Positions 52,771-61,798 of a DNA stretch of 64,000 nt are shown one piece after another (position 1 is the stretch's first letter; each line of letters opens with the position of its first letter). Made by a program: the position numbers and the translations under genes. Source of the DNA: Aquipseudomonas alcaligenes_A (GTDB lineage Bacteria > Pseudomonadota > Gammaproteobacteria > Pseudomonadales > Pseudomonadaceae); NCBI GenBank assembly GCA_048595745.1, contig CP184361.1; one strand, written 5' to 3'. The notes beneath the pieces are model-generated. The model saw only the letters and a program-made list of their open reading frames with translations, searched no databases and was not told the origin of the DNA.

Positions 52771-53985
52771 ATGCGTCGCGTCGTGATCACCGGTCTGGGC
52801 ATCGTTTCCTGCCTGGGCAATGACAAGGACACCGTTACCGCCAACCTGCGCGCCGGCAAAGCGGGTATCCGCTTCAACCCGGAGTACGCCGAGATGGGGC
52901 TGCGCAGCCAGGTTTCCGGCTCCGTCGACCTCAACCTGGAAGAGCTGATCGACCGCAAGGTCCTGCGCTTCATGGGTAACGCCGCCGCCTACGCCTACCT
53001 GTCGATGGAACAGGCGATCAAGGATGCCGGCCTGAGCCAGGAAGATATCTCCAATCCGCGTGTCGGCCTGATCGCCGGTTCTGGCGGTGCCTCGACCCTG
53101 AACCAGATGGAAGCCATCGACACCCTGCGCGAGAAGGGCGTCAAGCGCATCGGCCCATACCGCGTGCCGCGAACCATGGGCAGCACCGTGTCGGCCTGCC
53201 TGGCCACGCCGTTCCAGATCAAGGGTGTGAACTACTCCATCTCCTCCGCCTGCGCGACCAGTGCTCACTGCATCGGCCACGCCATGGAGCAGATCCAGAT
53301 GGGCAAGCAGGACATGGTCTTTGCCGGCGGCGGCGAAGAAGAACACTGGAGCCAGAGCTGCCTGTTCGACGCCATGGGCGCCCTCTCCACCCAGTACAAC
53401 GAAACCCCGGAAAAAGCCTCGCGCGCCTACGACGCCAAGCGTGACGGCTTCGTCATTGCCGGCGGTGGCGGCATGGTGGTGGTCGAGGAACTGGAGCACG
53501 CACTCAAGCGCGGCGCCAAGATCTATGCCGAGATCGTCGGCTACGGCGCCACCAGCGACGGTTACGACATGGTTGCACCGAGTGGTGAAGGCGCCGTGCG
53601 CTGCATGCAGCAGGCCCTGGCCACCGTCAGCGCCCCGATCGACTACCTGAACACCCACGGCACCTCCACCCCGGTCGGCGACACCGCCGAGGCGCGTGCA
53701 GTACGCGAAGTATTTGGCGACAAGGCGCCGGCCATCAGCTCGACCAAGAGCCTGTCCGGTCACTCGCTGGGCGCCGCCGGCGTACACGAGGCGATCTACT
53801 GCCTGCTGATGATGCAGGGCGGCTTCATCGCCGGCTCGGCCAACATCGAGGAGATCGACCCGGAGCTCGCCGACCTGCCGATCCAGCGCCAGACCCGCGA
53901 CGCCCAGCTCAACACCGTGATGAGCAACAGCTTCGGTTTCGGCGGCACCAACGCCACGCTGATCCTGCAGCGTTACCAAGGCTGA
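52771..53985 (+). CDS. fabB: Beta-ketoacyl-ACP synthase I FabB
   Basis: The 404-residue condensing enzyme has nucleophile Cys161 in SISSACATSAHCIG, and catalytic histidines in YLNTHGTSTPVGD and KSLSGHSLGAAG. It elongates the cis-3-decenoyl product of FabA. The fabAB pair is the gamma-proteobacterial unsaturated fatty acid operon. A strong hairpin terminator follows. Confidence 0.97.
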   Translation: MRRVVITGLGIVSCLGNDKDTVTANLRAGKAGIRFNPEYAEMGLRSQVSGSVDLNLEELIDRKVLRFMGNAAAYAYLSMEQAIKDAGLSQEDISNPRVGLIAGSGGASTLNQMEAIDTLREKGVKRIGPYRVPRTMGSTVSACLATPFQIKGVNYSISSACATSAHCIGHAMEQIQMGKQDMVFAGGGEEEHWSQSCLFDAMGALSTQYNETPEKASRAYDAKRDGFVIAGGGGMVVVEELEHALKRGAKIYAEIVGYGATSDGYDMVAPSGEGAVRCMQQALATVSAPIDYLNTHGTSTPVGDTAEARAVREVFGDKAPAISSTKSLSGHSLGAAGVHEAIYCLLMMQGGFIAGSANIEEIDPELADLPIQRQTRDAQLNTVMSNSFGFGGTNATLILQRYQG

Positions 53986-53994
53986 TCTTCAGTC

Positions 53995-54028
53995 CCAAAA
54001 AAACGGCGCCCTCGGGCGCCGTTTTTCG
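53995..54028. terminator. Bidirectional terminator between fabB and the convergent MCP gene
   Basis: A perfect 10-base stem (AAACGGCGCC at 54001-54010 with GGCGCCGTTT at 54015-54024, loop CTCG) is flanked by A-runs on the left and T-runs on the right. It can therefore serve both convergent transcripts. Confidence 0.93.
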
Positions 54029-54039
54029 TTATGCCGGCC

Positions 54040-55665
54040 TCAGATGCGGAAGCGCGCCACCAGGCCATTGAGGTCGACCGCCAGGCGCGACAGCTCCTGG
54101 CTGGCGGCACTGGTCTGGTTGGCCCCGGCCGAGGTCTGCAGCGACAGGTCGCGGATGTTCACCAGGTTGCGGTCCACCTCACGGGCAACCTGCGCCTGCT
54201 CCTCGGATGCGCTGGCAATCACCAGATTGCGCTCGTTGATCGAGGAAATCGCCTGAGCGATCTCGTCCAGCGCGCGCCCGGCAGCCTGCGCCAGCTCCAG
54301 CGTCACTCCGGTGCGTCCGGCGCTTTGCTGCATCGCCCCGACAGCTCGCTCGGTGCCCTGCTGGATACCGCCGATCATCTGCTCGATTTCCTGAGTCGAC
54401 TGTTGCGTACGGTGCGCCAACGCGCGCACTTCGTCCGCCACCACGGCAAATCCGCGCCCGGCGTCACCGGCCCGCGCCGCTTCGATGGCCGCGTTGAGGG
54501 CCAGCAGGTTGGTCTGTTCGGCAATCGAGCGAATCACATCCAGTACCTGGCTGATGCTGCGTATCTGCTCGGCCAGTTGCTCGACCTGCGAGGAACTGCT
54601 GGTCACATCGCTGGCCAGGCGGCTGATCGAGTCGACGGTCTGGCGCACCTGCTCGCGGCCATGCTGAGCGGTGCGGTCGGACTCGCGCGAAGCTTCCGAG
54701 GTGCTCACCGCATTGCGGGCCACCTCCTCCACCGCCGAGGTCATCTCATTGACAGCCGTTGCCGCCTGTTCGATCTCGGCGTTCTGCTGATGCAGGCCGC
54801 GGGTTGCATCCTCGGTCACCGCATGCAGCTCCTCCGACGCTGACGCCAGCTGGCTGGATGAGTCTGCGATGCTCTGGATGGTACTGCGCAGACTGCGCTG
54901 CATGCGCTTGAGTGCCTGCAGCAGTTGCGCCGGCTCATCCACGCCCTGGTCGTCGAAATCGCCGGTCAAATCACCACCTGCGACCACCTGCGCGACCTCC
55001 ACCGCCTCATTCAGTGGCCGCACGATACTGCGGGTGAACAACATGGCGAGGAACACCGTCAGCACTACGGCCACCAACATCAGACTAAGCGCCAGCGTGA
55101 AGGCACGCTCATAGGCCGCCTTGTTAGCCTCGGCCGCCTGTTGCGCGCCCGAGCTGTTCAGATCAGTCAGCTCGACCAGTGCCTTGGTCATGGCGTCTGC
55201 ATGGGTGTTGAGCACACCGCTGGCCACGGCGATGGCCTCGTCAAGATCATCGGCCTCCGAGTGGCGCATGATCTTTTCCTGCTCGCGCAGATAAGCCTCT
55301 TGAGCCACCTCAAAACGCTTATAGGCGGCGCGTTCTTCAGGGCTTGAAATCAACGTCTCATAGCGATCCTGGGCGCGCCTGAGGTCCGCTTTGAGCTCAC
55401 CCAGGCGCTGCACGTTCTGCTGCAGGATTGTTGGGTCCCGCACCACGATGAGCCGCAGAGTGGCGGCGCGAATTCGCAGAATATCCTGGCTAACATCACT
55501 AAGAGCCATGATGCTTGGCAGCCAATTCTCATCCACCTCCGTAGAAGCTTGATGCATCTGACGCATTTGCAGCAGCGAAAAGCCGCCAACCAGCAGAACG
55601 AGCAGCGCGAGAATGGTGAAGCCAAGGGCAGAGCGAGGGGCGATACGCAAATTTCTCAACAGCAT
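54040..55665 (-). CDS. Methyl-accepting chemotaxis protein with four-helix-bundle ligand domain
   Basis: The 541-residue chemoreceptor has membrane helix 1 at about 13-33 and a periplasmic 4HB_MCP-type helical domain at about 35-185. Membrane helix 2 at about 188-210 is followed by HAMP and a signalling domain with the conserved tip IRSIAEQTNLLALNAAIEAA and a GRGFAVVADEVRALA stretch. It reports to CheA through CheW. Ligand unknown. It has a sigma-28-type promoter and lies convergent with fabB, as PA1608 does. Confidence 0.93.
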   Translation of the reverse strand: MLLRNLRIAPRSALGFTILALLVLLVGGFSLLQMRQMHQASTEVDENWLPSIMALSDVSQDILRIRAATLRLIVVRDPTILQQNVQRLGELKADLRRAQDRYETLISSPEERAAYKRFEVAQEAYLREQEKIMRHSEADDLDEAIAVASGVLNTHADAMTKALVELTDLNSSGAQQAAEANKAAYERAFTLALSLMLVAVVLTVFLAMLFTRSIVRPLNEAVEVAQVVAGGDLTGDFDDQGVDEPAQLLQALKRMQRSLRSTIQSIADSSSQLASASEELHAVTEDATRGLHQQNAEIEQAATAVNEMTSAVEEVARNAVSTSEASRESDRTAQHGREQVRQTVDSISRLASDVTSSSSQVEQLAEQIRSISQVLDVIRSIAEQTNLLALNAAIEAARAGDAGRGFAVVADEVRALAHRTQQSTQEIEQMIGGIQQGTERAVGAMQQSAGRTGVTLELAQAAGRALDEIAQAISSINERNLVIASASEEQAQVAREVDRNLVNIRDLSLQTSAGANQTSAASQELSRLAVDLNGLVARFRI

Positions 55666-55762
55666 GGCGATTTCCTTTCAGACGGACTGGCCCGCTACGC
55701 ATCAGAGTAGTGCGCGCTGGTCTTGATGCCAGCCTGCGCAGCGGTCATTGCGCTACACCAGC

Positions 55763-55789
55763 GCATCGGCATTGCTGAAAAGAGCTTGA
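55763..55789 (-). promoter_or_regulatory. Sigma-28 (FliA) promoter of the MCP gene
   Basis: Minus-strand TCAAG (55785-55789), 14 bases, then GCCGATGC (55763-55770) matches the FliA pattern TAAAG/TCAAG-N14-GCCGATAA. It lies about 100 bases before the MCP start. Confidence 0.65.
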
Positions 55790-55798
55790 GCAGCAAAT

Positions 55799-55821
55799 AA
55801 AAAACCCGGCACTTGGCCGGG
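55799..55821 (-). terminator. Rho-independent terminator after the DUF3859 gene
   Basis: On the minus strand CCCGGC and GCCGGG arms (55805-55810 and 55816-55821, 5-base loop) are followed by a run of six T. It lies 22 bases after the stop of the upstream gene. Confidence 0.85.
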
Positions 55822-55843
55822 TCTGGTCAGGCTGCAGGCAGGT

Positions 55844-56308
55844 TCAACGCACGGTGAAGCGCTGCTCAAGCAGTTTGCGGTCGCCCTGGAACACCATGAA
55901 CTGCCACTCGCCCGGCACCACCTCATAATGTTCGGTGAACTCGAAGGCCATCACGTCCTGCGGCGCGCCCACCACCAGCTTCTGCTGCAGCTCGATCTTG
56001 TCCTGACGCTTGCCGTCCGGCCCGATCAGCCCCGGGGTGAAATACATCAGGGTGAGCGGCTGCTCGGTCTCACTCTTGCCCGCCAGCTGATAGCGCACGC
56101 CGAACTTGGTGCCCAGACGCGCCGGCACCACCTCGGTCGGCTCGATCGGCTGGTTGGCGCGGCTGAGAATCCGCTCGCCCGGCTGTGGGTCCTTGATCGG
56201 CGCACTGGCAAACACACCGTACTCGATCGGCCCCTCGACACGCACATCGGCCACGGCCAGGTTGGCGGAAAGGCCCAGGGCCAGGGCAGACAGACTCAAC
56301 AGTTTCAT
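55844..56308 (-). CDS. DUF3859 family exported protein
   Basis: The 154-residue protein has a signal peptide (about residues 1-20, LGLSANLAVA then D). A single beta-rich domain follows, with GTKFGVRYQLAGK, LTLMYFTPGLIGPDGK and HYEVVPGEWQFMVFQGDRKL. It looks like the DUF3859 immunoglobulin-like family. Function unknown; predicted periplasmic. Single-gene transcript with its own terminator. Confidence 0.82.
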   Translation of the reverse strand: MKLLSLSALALGLSANLAVADVRVEGPIEYGVFASAPIKDPQPGERILSRANQPIEPTEVVPARLGTKFGVRYQLAGKSETEQPLTLMYFTPGLIGPDGKRQDKIELQQKLVVGAPQDVMAFEFTEHYEVVPGEWQFMVFQGDRKLLEQRFTVR

Positions 56309-56370
56309 CTCGCGCTCCTTGAGGAAAGTTGGCGCGAGGCTATGACGTCGCGGTTACAGGCTGATGACAG

Positions 56371-57393
56371 TCAGTCGCGCACTGCGGCCTGTCGCTGGCG
56401 AGGCAGTACGGCAAGAAAATTGTCACGCGCCACGCCCCGCGCCACTTTCTCCGGCAGCGCATCGAGAAACGGCGCGAAGGCCTGCATGGCCTCCGTCAGC
56501 CCGTCGAACTTGCCGACCACATCGGAGCCGAGCATGAAGCGCGTCGGGTAGCGGCTGACCAGCTCGACCCAGCGCGCGTCGGGTTTGCCATCAGTATCGA
56601 GCAGATAAGGCTGCAGCACGCTCCAGGACAGGTCGACGTAGAGGTTGGGATACTCGCCGAGCAGGCGCTCCAGGGTTGGCAGAAGGAAATCCAGCTTCTG
56701 CTGATGCCGATGGATCTCCATGCTCGTACCGGCGTGGGCCCAGATGAAACGCACATGCGGGTGGTTGCGCAGCGGCTCCTCGAGCTCCGCCAGGTACAGC
56801 GGATTGCGCTCGCGCTTGGAGGTGATGTTGCTGTGCAGCAATACCGGCAGGTCGTACTCGGCGGCCAGGTGGTAGACCCGCGTCATCGCCTCGTTGTTGG
56901 CCCGTGGCGTCTCGCCATAGGTCAGCGCGGTGAGGTCATCATGGCGGGTGAACACCTCACCGATACCCTGCCACAGCCCGGGGTCGAGCTCGAGCATGCG
57001 GCGGATATGGGCGTCGGAGTTCTTGTCGTTGGGATTGAATCCGCTGAGAAACGGATGGAAGCGCTCGCGCTGTTCGGCCGGCAGGCGCTTGACCGCATCG
57101 GCCACCAGCACATCGGTGGCGCTGTACCAGTAGGCGCCGGCGTCATCGCCCGCGTAGTAGCGCGGGCGCTTGGGCTCGTCCTCATGCCATTTCTTGGCCA
57201 CCGGGATGCCACTGATCAGTACATGATCGATGCGCCCGGCGGCCATGGCCTCCAGCAGGGGCGTCATGCCCTCGCTTTCCTGGAAGAAGTCGACGTAGTG
57301 CAGATGGGCGTCGCTGTAGCGGTAGTCGCGAGCCTGCGCGCAAACGCTCAGCAGACTCAGCATGGCGGCCAGCACGGTGCGATGAATGAACAA
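56371..57393 (-). CDS. Exported amidohydrolase-family (TIM-barrel) protein
   Basis: The 340-residue protein has a signal peptide (FIHRTVLAAMLSLLSVCAQA) and then an amidohydrolase_2-like barrel. It has metal ligands in YSDAHLHYVDFF, a His in PVLLHSNITSKRE, HVRFIWAHAGTS and a late Asp in RFMLGSDVVG. A TTG at 57393 is the chosen start, 8 bases after GGGAG; a GTG at 57402 would sit too close to that site. Substrate unknown. It is divergent from the next gene, with 121 bases between. Confidence 0.8.
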   Translation of the reverse strand: MFIHRTVLAAMLSLLSVCAQARDYRYSDAHLHYVDFFQESEGMTPLLEAMAAGRIDHVLISGIPVAKKWHEDEPKRPRYYAGDDAGAYWYSATDVLVADAVKRLPAEQRERFHPFLSGFNPNDKNSDAHIRRMLELDPGLWQGIGEVFTRHDDLTALTYGETPRANNEAMTRVYHLAAEYDLPVLLHSNITSKRERNPLYLAELEEPLRNHPHVRFIWAHAGTSMEIHRHQQKLDFLLPTLERLLGEYPNLYVDLSWSVLQPYLLDTDGKPDARWVELVSRYPTRFMLGSDVVGKFDGLTEAMQAFAPFLDALPEKVARGVARDNFLAVLPRQRQAAVRD

Positions 57394-57514
57394 AGGCGTC
57401 ACTCCCTGGCGGTTGGGGCAAGAGTAGACCGCCATCCACGCCGTGCCGTTCACTGGCGAGAGCGTCAGCCAGGGACCATCATGACTATCCACCTGCGCCA
57501 ACCCGGTGCCGCCC

Positions 57515-58369
57515 ATGACCCGCTTCGTCGCCCTCCTCGCCATGCTCTGCGCCATGTCCTCGGTCGCCGAGACGCTCACCTATCCGCGGCACTCCAGCGG
57601 CGCGGACCCGGAAGCCTATGTGGTCGAACTGCTGCGCGGGGCCCTGAGCAGGAGCGGCGGCGACTACCGGCTGCAGCCTTCCTCGCGGCCCATGCCGCAA
57701 AGCCGCGCCGAACAGTCACTGGAGCAGAATGACGGTGCCGTGCAGCTGATGTGGAGCATGACCACCAGAGCGCGCGAGGAAACCCTGCTGCCAATCCGCA
57801 TCCCCCTCTACAAGGGCTTGATCGGCTGGCGCGTGCCTCTGGTGCGGCGCGAGGACAAGGATTGGCTGGCCAGTGTCCGCAGCCTCGACGACCTCAAGCC
57901 CATGCGCTTTGGCCAGCGTGCCGACTGGCCGGATACCCGTATCCTGCGTGACAACGGCCTGCAGGTGATCACCAGCCAGAGCTATGAAAGCCTGTTTCGC
58001 ATGCTCGGCGCCGGGCGTTTCGACCTGTTCCCGCGCGAAGTGGTAGTGGCCTGGAACGAACAGGCCCAGGCGGCAACTGATGGGCTGGAACTGGAGGTCG
58101 ACGAACACATCGTCATCCACTACCCCACGGCCTTCTACTTCTTCACCTCGCGCGCCCGCGCCGATCTCGCCGGCAGCATCGAGCGCGGTCTGGAGGCGAT
58201 GATCGCCGATGGCAGCTTCGAGGCGCTGTTTCAACAGCATCATGGCGCTACCCTGGAGCGTGCCCGCCTGGACAGGCGGCGAGTGATCGAGTTGGAGAAC
58301 CTCGATCTGCCGGCACAGACGCCGTTTCGTCGCCCCGAACTGTGGTATCGCCCAGGCGCACCACCATAG
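57515..58369 (+). CDS. Periplasmic solute-binding-protein-like protein
   Basis: The 284-residue protein has a signal peptide (MTRFVALLAMLCAMSSVAE). It resembles the amino-acid-binding (SBP_bac_3-like) two-lobed fold: PLYKGLIGWRVPLVRRED, VRSLDDLKPMRFGQ, SYESLFRMLGAGRFDLFPRE and RADLAGSIERGLEAMIADGS. There is no permease gene nearby, so it may be a sensor or an orphan. An upstream GTG at 57506 is in frame; the ATG at 57515 was preferred. Confidence 0.75.
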   Translation: MTRFVALLAMLCAMSSVAETLTYPRHSSGADPEAYVVELLRGALSRSGGDYRLQPSSRPMPQSRAEQSLEQNDGAVQLMWSMTTRAREETLLPIRIPLYKGLIGWRVPLVRREDKDWLASVRSLDDLKPMRFGQRADWPDTRILRDNGLQVITSQSYESLFRMLGAGRFDLFPREVVVAWNEQAQAATDGLELEVDEHIVIHYPTAFYFFTSRARADLAGSIERGLEAMIADGSFEALFQQHHGATLERARLDRRRVIELENLDLPAQTPFRRPELWYRPGAPP

Positions 58370-58496
58370 CGCGCGACGCACCAGATAAGAGCAGCACAAA
58401 AGACAATTACCCGGCGCCAGCCTTGTGACGCAGCGCACAACACATGATGGCACCTTGCTTGCACTTCTCCCGATAGAACTCTCAGGGAGATGCACC

Positions 58497-59891
58497 ATGC
58501 TGCAGTTACTGCGCAAACCCTCGCGGCGCGAACGGGATGAAGAAGCCCTCGCTGCGCTCTTTACCGGCCATGACCTCACCACCCGCTTGCCGGAGCAACA
58601 GCCCTGGATGGGCCGCCTCAATCGCTTCAGCGACGGCCTGCACCAGCGCATCCGCACCAGCCTGGGCGCCGCCGTCGGCATTGCCGCGCACGCGCCGCAG
58701 CTGGCCAGCATTGCCAGTGCCAACCAGGAAAGCGGCCAAAGCCTGGCGCAGACCTCGGAGTTGATTGCCAGCGCCAGCGAACAGGTCACTACCACGCTGG
58801 ATGCCGAGTTGGTCCCCGGCGCCGCCGAAGTGGCACGCTTGTCCAGCGAAGTGGCGGCCACCCTGCGCCAGTGCCAGCAGAATGGCCAGGCTGTGCTTGT
58901 TCAGGTCGATGCCATCGGTGCCTGCGAGGCGCAGCTGGAGAGCGTGATCGGCAACCTGACGGCGCAGCTGGAGGAAGTCAGCAAGGTCATCGGCGTGATC
59001 GCCAGCATTTCTCAGCAGACCAACCTGCTGGCCCTCAACGCCGCGATCGAAGCCGCGCGCGCCGGCGAACACGGTCGCGGCTTCGCCGTGGTAGCCGAAG
59101 AGGTCCGCCGCCTGGCCGGTCACACCACCGAAGCCACCGGTCAGGTCGGACAGATCATCGAGCGTTTTCGCGATGGCATGGACCAGCTCGGCGCCGCCGG
59201 CGAGCGCATGCACCAGGCCGTGCAGGAGGGCCGCAACGGCATGCTGCAGGTCGGCAGCGGCCTGGACAGTACCCGCCAGGCCATGGACCGCCTGGACGAG
59301 CGGGTTGGCCACATCGCCACCGGTACCGAGCAGATCGGCGCGGCCGTGCGTTCGATCAACGGCGACGTGCAGCAGATCGCCCAGGTTGCCGGCGACCTGC
59401 TCGGCAAGGCCGGCCAGGTGCTGCGCCACAGCCAGGCCGTGCGTGAAGACGGCGATCGCCTGCTGCAAGGCCTGGGCGACTTCCGCCTGGAGCTGCACCG
59501 TTCGGTGCAGCAGAGCGTCGAGCAGCTGGCCGCCGATGCGCGCCTGAGCGGCGACATCGCCGCTGCCGAACGCCTGCTCAGCGAAACGCTGCGGCGTGAT
59601 GCGCGCTTCGAGCTGTTCTACCTGGTCGACGCCAGCGGCGTGCAACTCTCGGAAAACATCTTCGCCAGCGACGTGCCGCATCAGGAAGGCCCCAGCTGCC
59701 GCGGCCGCCACTGGGGACAACGCCCCTGGTTCCGCAGCGTGGCGGACGACCTGCGCAGCCACATCACCCCGGTCTACCGCTCCTCGGCCACCGACGATTT
59801 CTGCTTCACCGTGTCGGCCCCCGTCCTCGGCGCCGATGGCCGTCTGCTGCGTGTTCTCGGCGCGGATGTGCGCCTCTCCGTGCTGGTCTGA
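58497..59891 (+). CDS. Cytoplasmic methyl-accepting chemotaxis protein with C-terminal Cache-like domain
   Basis: The 464-residue protein has no membrane segment. Residues about 60-310 are helical and include the receptor tip VIGVIASISQQTNLLALNA and GRGFAVVAEEVRRLAGHT. Residues about 360-464 look like a PDC/Cache-type sensor module: RFELFYLVDASGVQLSEN, GQRPWFRSVADD, ITPVYRSSATDDFCFTVSAP and LRVLGADVRL. The sensor thus follows the signalling domain, the reverse of the usual order. The ATG at 58497 follows CAGGGAG. It could sense an internal ligand. It is in the same direction as osmC, 51 bases away. Confidence 0.85.
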   Translation: MLQLLRKPSRRERDEEALAALFTGHDLTTRLPEQQPWMGRLNRFSDGLHQRIRTSLGAAVGIAAHAPQLASIASANQESGQSLAQTSELIASASEQVTTTLDAELVPGAAEVARLSSEVAATLRQCQQNGQAVLVQVDAIGACEAQLESVIGNLTAQLEEVSKVIGVIASISQQTNLLALNAAIEAARAGEHGRGFAVVAEEVRRLAGHTTEATGQVGQIIERFRDGMDQLGAAGERMHQAVQEGRNGMLQVGSGLDSTRQAMDRLDERVGHIATGTEQIGAAVRSINGDVQQIAQVAGDLLGKAGQVLRHSQAVREDGDRLLQGLGDFRLELHRSVQQSVEQLAADARLSGDIAAAERLLSETLRRDARFELFYLVDASGVQLSENIFASDVPHQEGPSCRGRHWGQRPWFRSVADDLRSHITPVYRSSATDDFCFTVSAPVLGADGRLLRVLGADVRLSVLV

Positions 59892-59903
59892 GCCGAGCTA
59901 CCT

Positions 59904-59932
59904 GGGCTAGGCTGGATCGACCCACCTAGCCC
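59904..59932. repeat. Inverted repeat between the MCP and osmC genes
   Basis: Arms GGGCTAGG (59904-59911) and CCTAGCCC (59925-59932) surround a 13-base loop, 10 bases before the osmC ATG and overlapping its ribosome site region. There is no U-run; it could act as a transcript-end or translational hairpin. Confidence 0.45.
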
Positions 59933-59942
59933 GGGAGCCACC

Positions 59943-60341
59943 ATGATCCGCATCAGCACCGAATCCGGCCTGCGCCACAGCATCGAGATCGGCCCGCACC
60001 TGCTGCACACCGATGTCCCCGAATCCCTCGGCGGCGGTGCCTCCGGCCCCGAACCGCACGACCTGTTCGACGCCGCCCTGGGCGCCTGCAAAGCCCTCAC
60101 CCTGATGCTCTATGCCAAGCAGCGCGGCTTGCCGCTGGACAGCCTGGACGTGCATCTGGTCCGCGACGACAGCCAGGAACGCCAGGGCATCTACCGCCTG
60201 GCCGTGGAACTGGACCTGCACGGCGCGCTGGATGAGGAGCAGCGCCAGCAGCTGCTGCGCGTCGCCGACAAGTGCCCGATCCACAAGCTGATGACCCACG
60301 TCGAGGTGCAGGTGGAGACCCGCCTGAGCGAAGGCGCATGA
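59943..60341 (+). CDS. OsmC/Ohr-family protein
   Basis: The 132-residue OsmC-fold protein has a conserved Cys in DAALGACKALTLMLYAKQRG and a second Cys in VADKCPIHKLMTHVEV. These are the two positions used in thiol peroxidase chemistry by this family. The ATG follows CGGGAG. It is translationally coupled to the pirin gene (ATGA). A role in peroxide detoxification is known for the family, not shown here. Confidence 0.88.
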   Translation: MIRISTESGLRHSIEIGPHLLHTDVPESLGGGASGPEPHDLFDAALGACKALTLMLYAKQRGLPLDSLDVHLVRDDSQERQGIYRLAVELDLHGALDEEQRQQLLRVADKCPIHKLMTHVEVQVETRLSEGA

Positions 60342-61207
60342 GCACGCTGCTGCTGATCACGCCCAAAGCCGAGGACATCGCCGGCCAGCCGATCCTGCGC
60401 CCGCTACCGGCGGCCAAGTGCCGCAGCGTCGGCCCCTTCGTGTTCTTCGACCACATGCTGGAAAAGGCCTACGCCCCCGGCAGCGGCATGAACATCAACC
60501 AACATCCGCATATCGGCCTGTCCACCCTCACCTACCTGTTCGAAGGCGAGCTGCAACACAAGGACAGCCTCGGCTCGGACCAGTTGGTGAGGCCCGGCGA
60601 TGTCAGCTGGATGAGCGCGGGACGCGCCGTTGCGCATGTCGAACGAACGCCTGATCACCTGCGGCAGAAGGGCTCGCGCCTTCATGGCCTGCAGGTCTGG
60701 CTGGCGCTGCCGCAAGCGCTGGAGCAAGGCGAGCCGAGCTACAGCCACCACCCTGCCGCCAGCCTGCCGCGCCGCGAGTCCATGGGCGTGCAGATCACCC
60801 TGATTGCCGGCAGCGGCTTCTGCCTGCAGTCCCCCGTGCGGGTGCCCTCGCCGACGCTCTATGCCGAGCTCAAGCTGGCGGCGGGTGCCAACCTGCTGAT
60901 TCCCGCCGAGCACCGCGAGCGGGCGCTGTACCTGATCGCCGGCGAGGCGCAACTGGAAGGCGATGATCTACCGCGACACAGCCTGGCCGTGCTGCCGGAG
61001 GGTGAGGAACTGCTGCTGTCAGCCTGCGGCGAATGCCACCTGGCGCTGATCGGCGGCGAGCCCTTGGGGCCGCGACGCATGTACTGGAACTTCGTCGCCA
61101 GCGACGCCGCGCTACTGGAAAAAGCCAAGCAGGACTGGGCGGCCTGGAACTGGCCGCGGGTGCCTGGGGAAACAGCGCGGATCGAGCTGCCGGCACGCAC
61201 CCCGTAG
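60338..61207 (+). CDS. Pirin-family protein
   Basis: The 289-residue bicupin has the pirin N-domain metal site: FVFFDHMLEKAYAPG, then NQHPHIGLSTLTYLFEGE with the HPH and downstream Glu, and the HxxS-type DSLGSDQLVRPGDVSWMSAG. The C-terminal cupin covers about residues 165-285. Pirins can act as quercetinases or redox co-regulators. The overlap with osmC (ATGA) suggests a joint stress role. Specific function unknown. Confidence 0.88.
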   Translation: MSTLLLITPKAEDIAGQPILRPLPAAKCRSVGPFVFFDHMLEKAYAPGSGMNINQHPHIGLSTLTYLFEGELQHKDSLGSDQLVRPGDVSWMSAGRAVAHVERTPDHLRQKGSRLHGLQVWLALPQALEQGEPSYSHHPAASLPRRESMGVQITLIAGSGFCLQSPVRVPSPTLYAELKLAAGANLLIPAEHRERALYLIAGEAQLEGDDLPRHSLAVLPEGEELLLSACGECHLALIGGEPLGPRRMYWNFVASDAALLEKAKQDWAAWNWPRVPGETARIELPARTP

Positions 61208-61284
61208 GGCGGGAGAAACCCGCGAAGGAACAAGCAGGCAACGCTGCCCTACCAGGGGCCGCGCCGGTTGGGAGCTTGCTCCGC

Positions 61285-61764
61285 TCAGCCCTGCAGCTCT
61301 CTGGCCTCCTCTTCGGCCAGACGCCGGATATAGGCGGCAAAATCCGGGTCCTCGCCGCGCAGCAGGTGCGGCAGGCGCGCGCGGAAGTCCTCGCGGCGGC
61401 TCCATTCGCGCATGTAGTCCTCCCAGGAATGCCAGCGCCTGCGCTGCTTGGCGTCCATGTCTTCCTGGTAGGCCAGCAGGTAGGCACGCTCGAACAGCGA
61501 AATCAGCATGTCGAAGATCACCCACATGCGCTCGCGCTGCTCGTCGCTGAGGTTGGGCGTGGCGTTCTGGCTGCGCAGGCGCAGGTCCGGGTTGGCCAGC
61601 ACCACTTCGAGGAAATCGATATAGGCGTCGGAAATCTGCTGCCAGATGGCTTCCTCCTCGTTGGCGCGCTCCTTGCGCTGCTCGAACAGGAACACACCGA
61701 TGGCGAACGGCAACGCCACTACGGTGACGATATAGGACAACAGCTCCCAGTTTGACAGACTCAT
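61285..61764 (-). CDS. Hypothetical protein with one N-terminal membrane helix
   Basis: The 159-residue protein has MSLSNWELLSYIVTVVALPF and a membrane helix at about residues 8-27, then a charged, aromatic-rich helical cytoplasmic part (WHSWEDYMREWSRREDFR). The pattern recalls DUF4760-like proteins. The ATG at 61764 follows AGGAG. It lies 34 bases after the HD-GYP gene and may be co-transcribed. I do not recognise a function. Confidence 0.75.
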   Translation of the reverse strand: MSLSNWELLSYIVTVVALPFAIGVFLFEQRKERANEEEAIWQQISDAYIDFLEVVLANPDLRLRSQNATPNLSDEQRERMWVIFDMLISLFERAYLLAYQEDMDAKQRRRWHSWEDYMREWSRREDFRARLPHLLRGEDPDFAAYIRRLAEEEARELQG

Positions 61765-61798
61765 GATGGCTCCTGACGAGTGAAGCCGACATTGTGCC

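Noticed and set aside
58469..58476. CCCGATAG before the second chemoreceptor considered as a sigma-28 promoter
   Set aside because: No TAAAG or TCAAG element occurs at the required 14-base distance, so it was not listed as a promoter.
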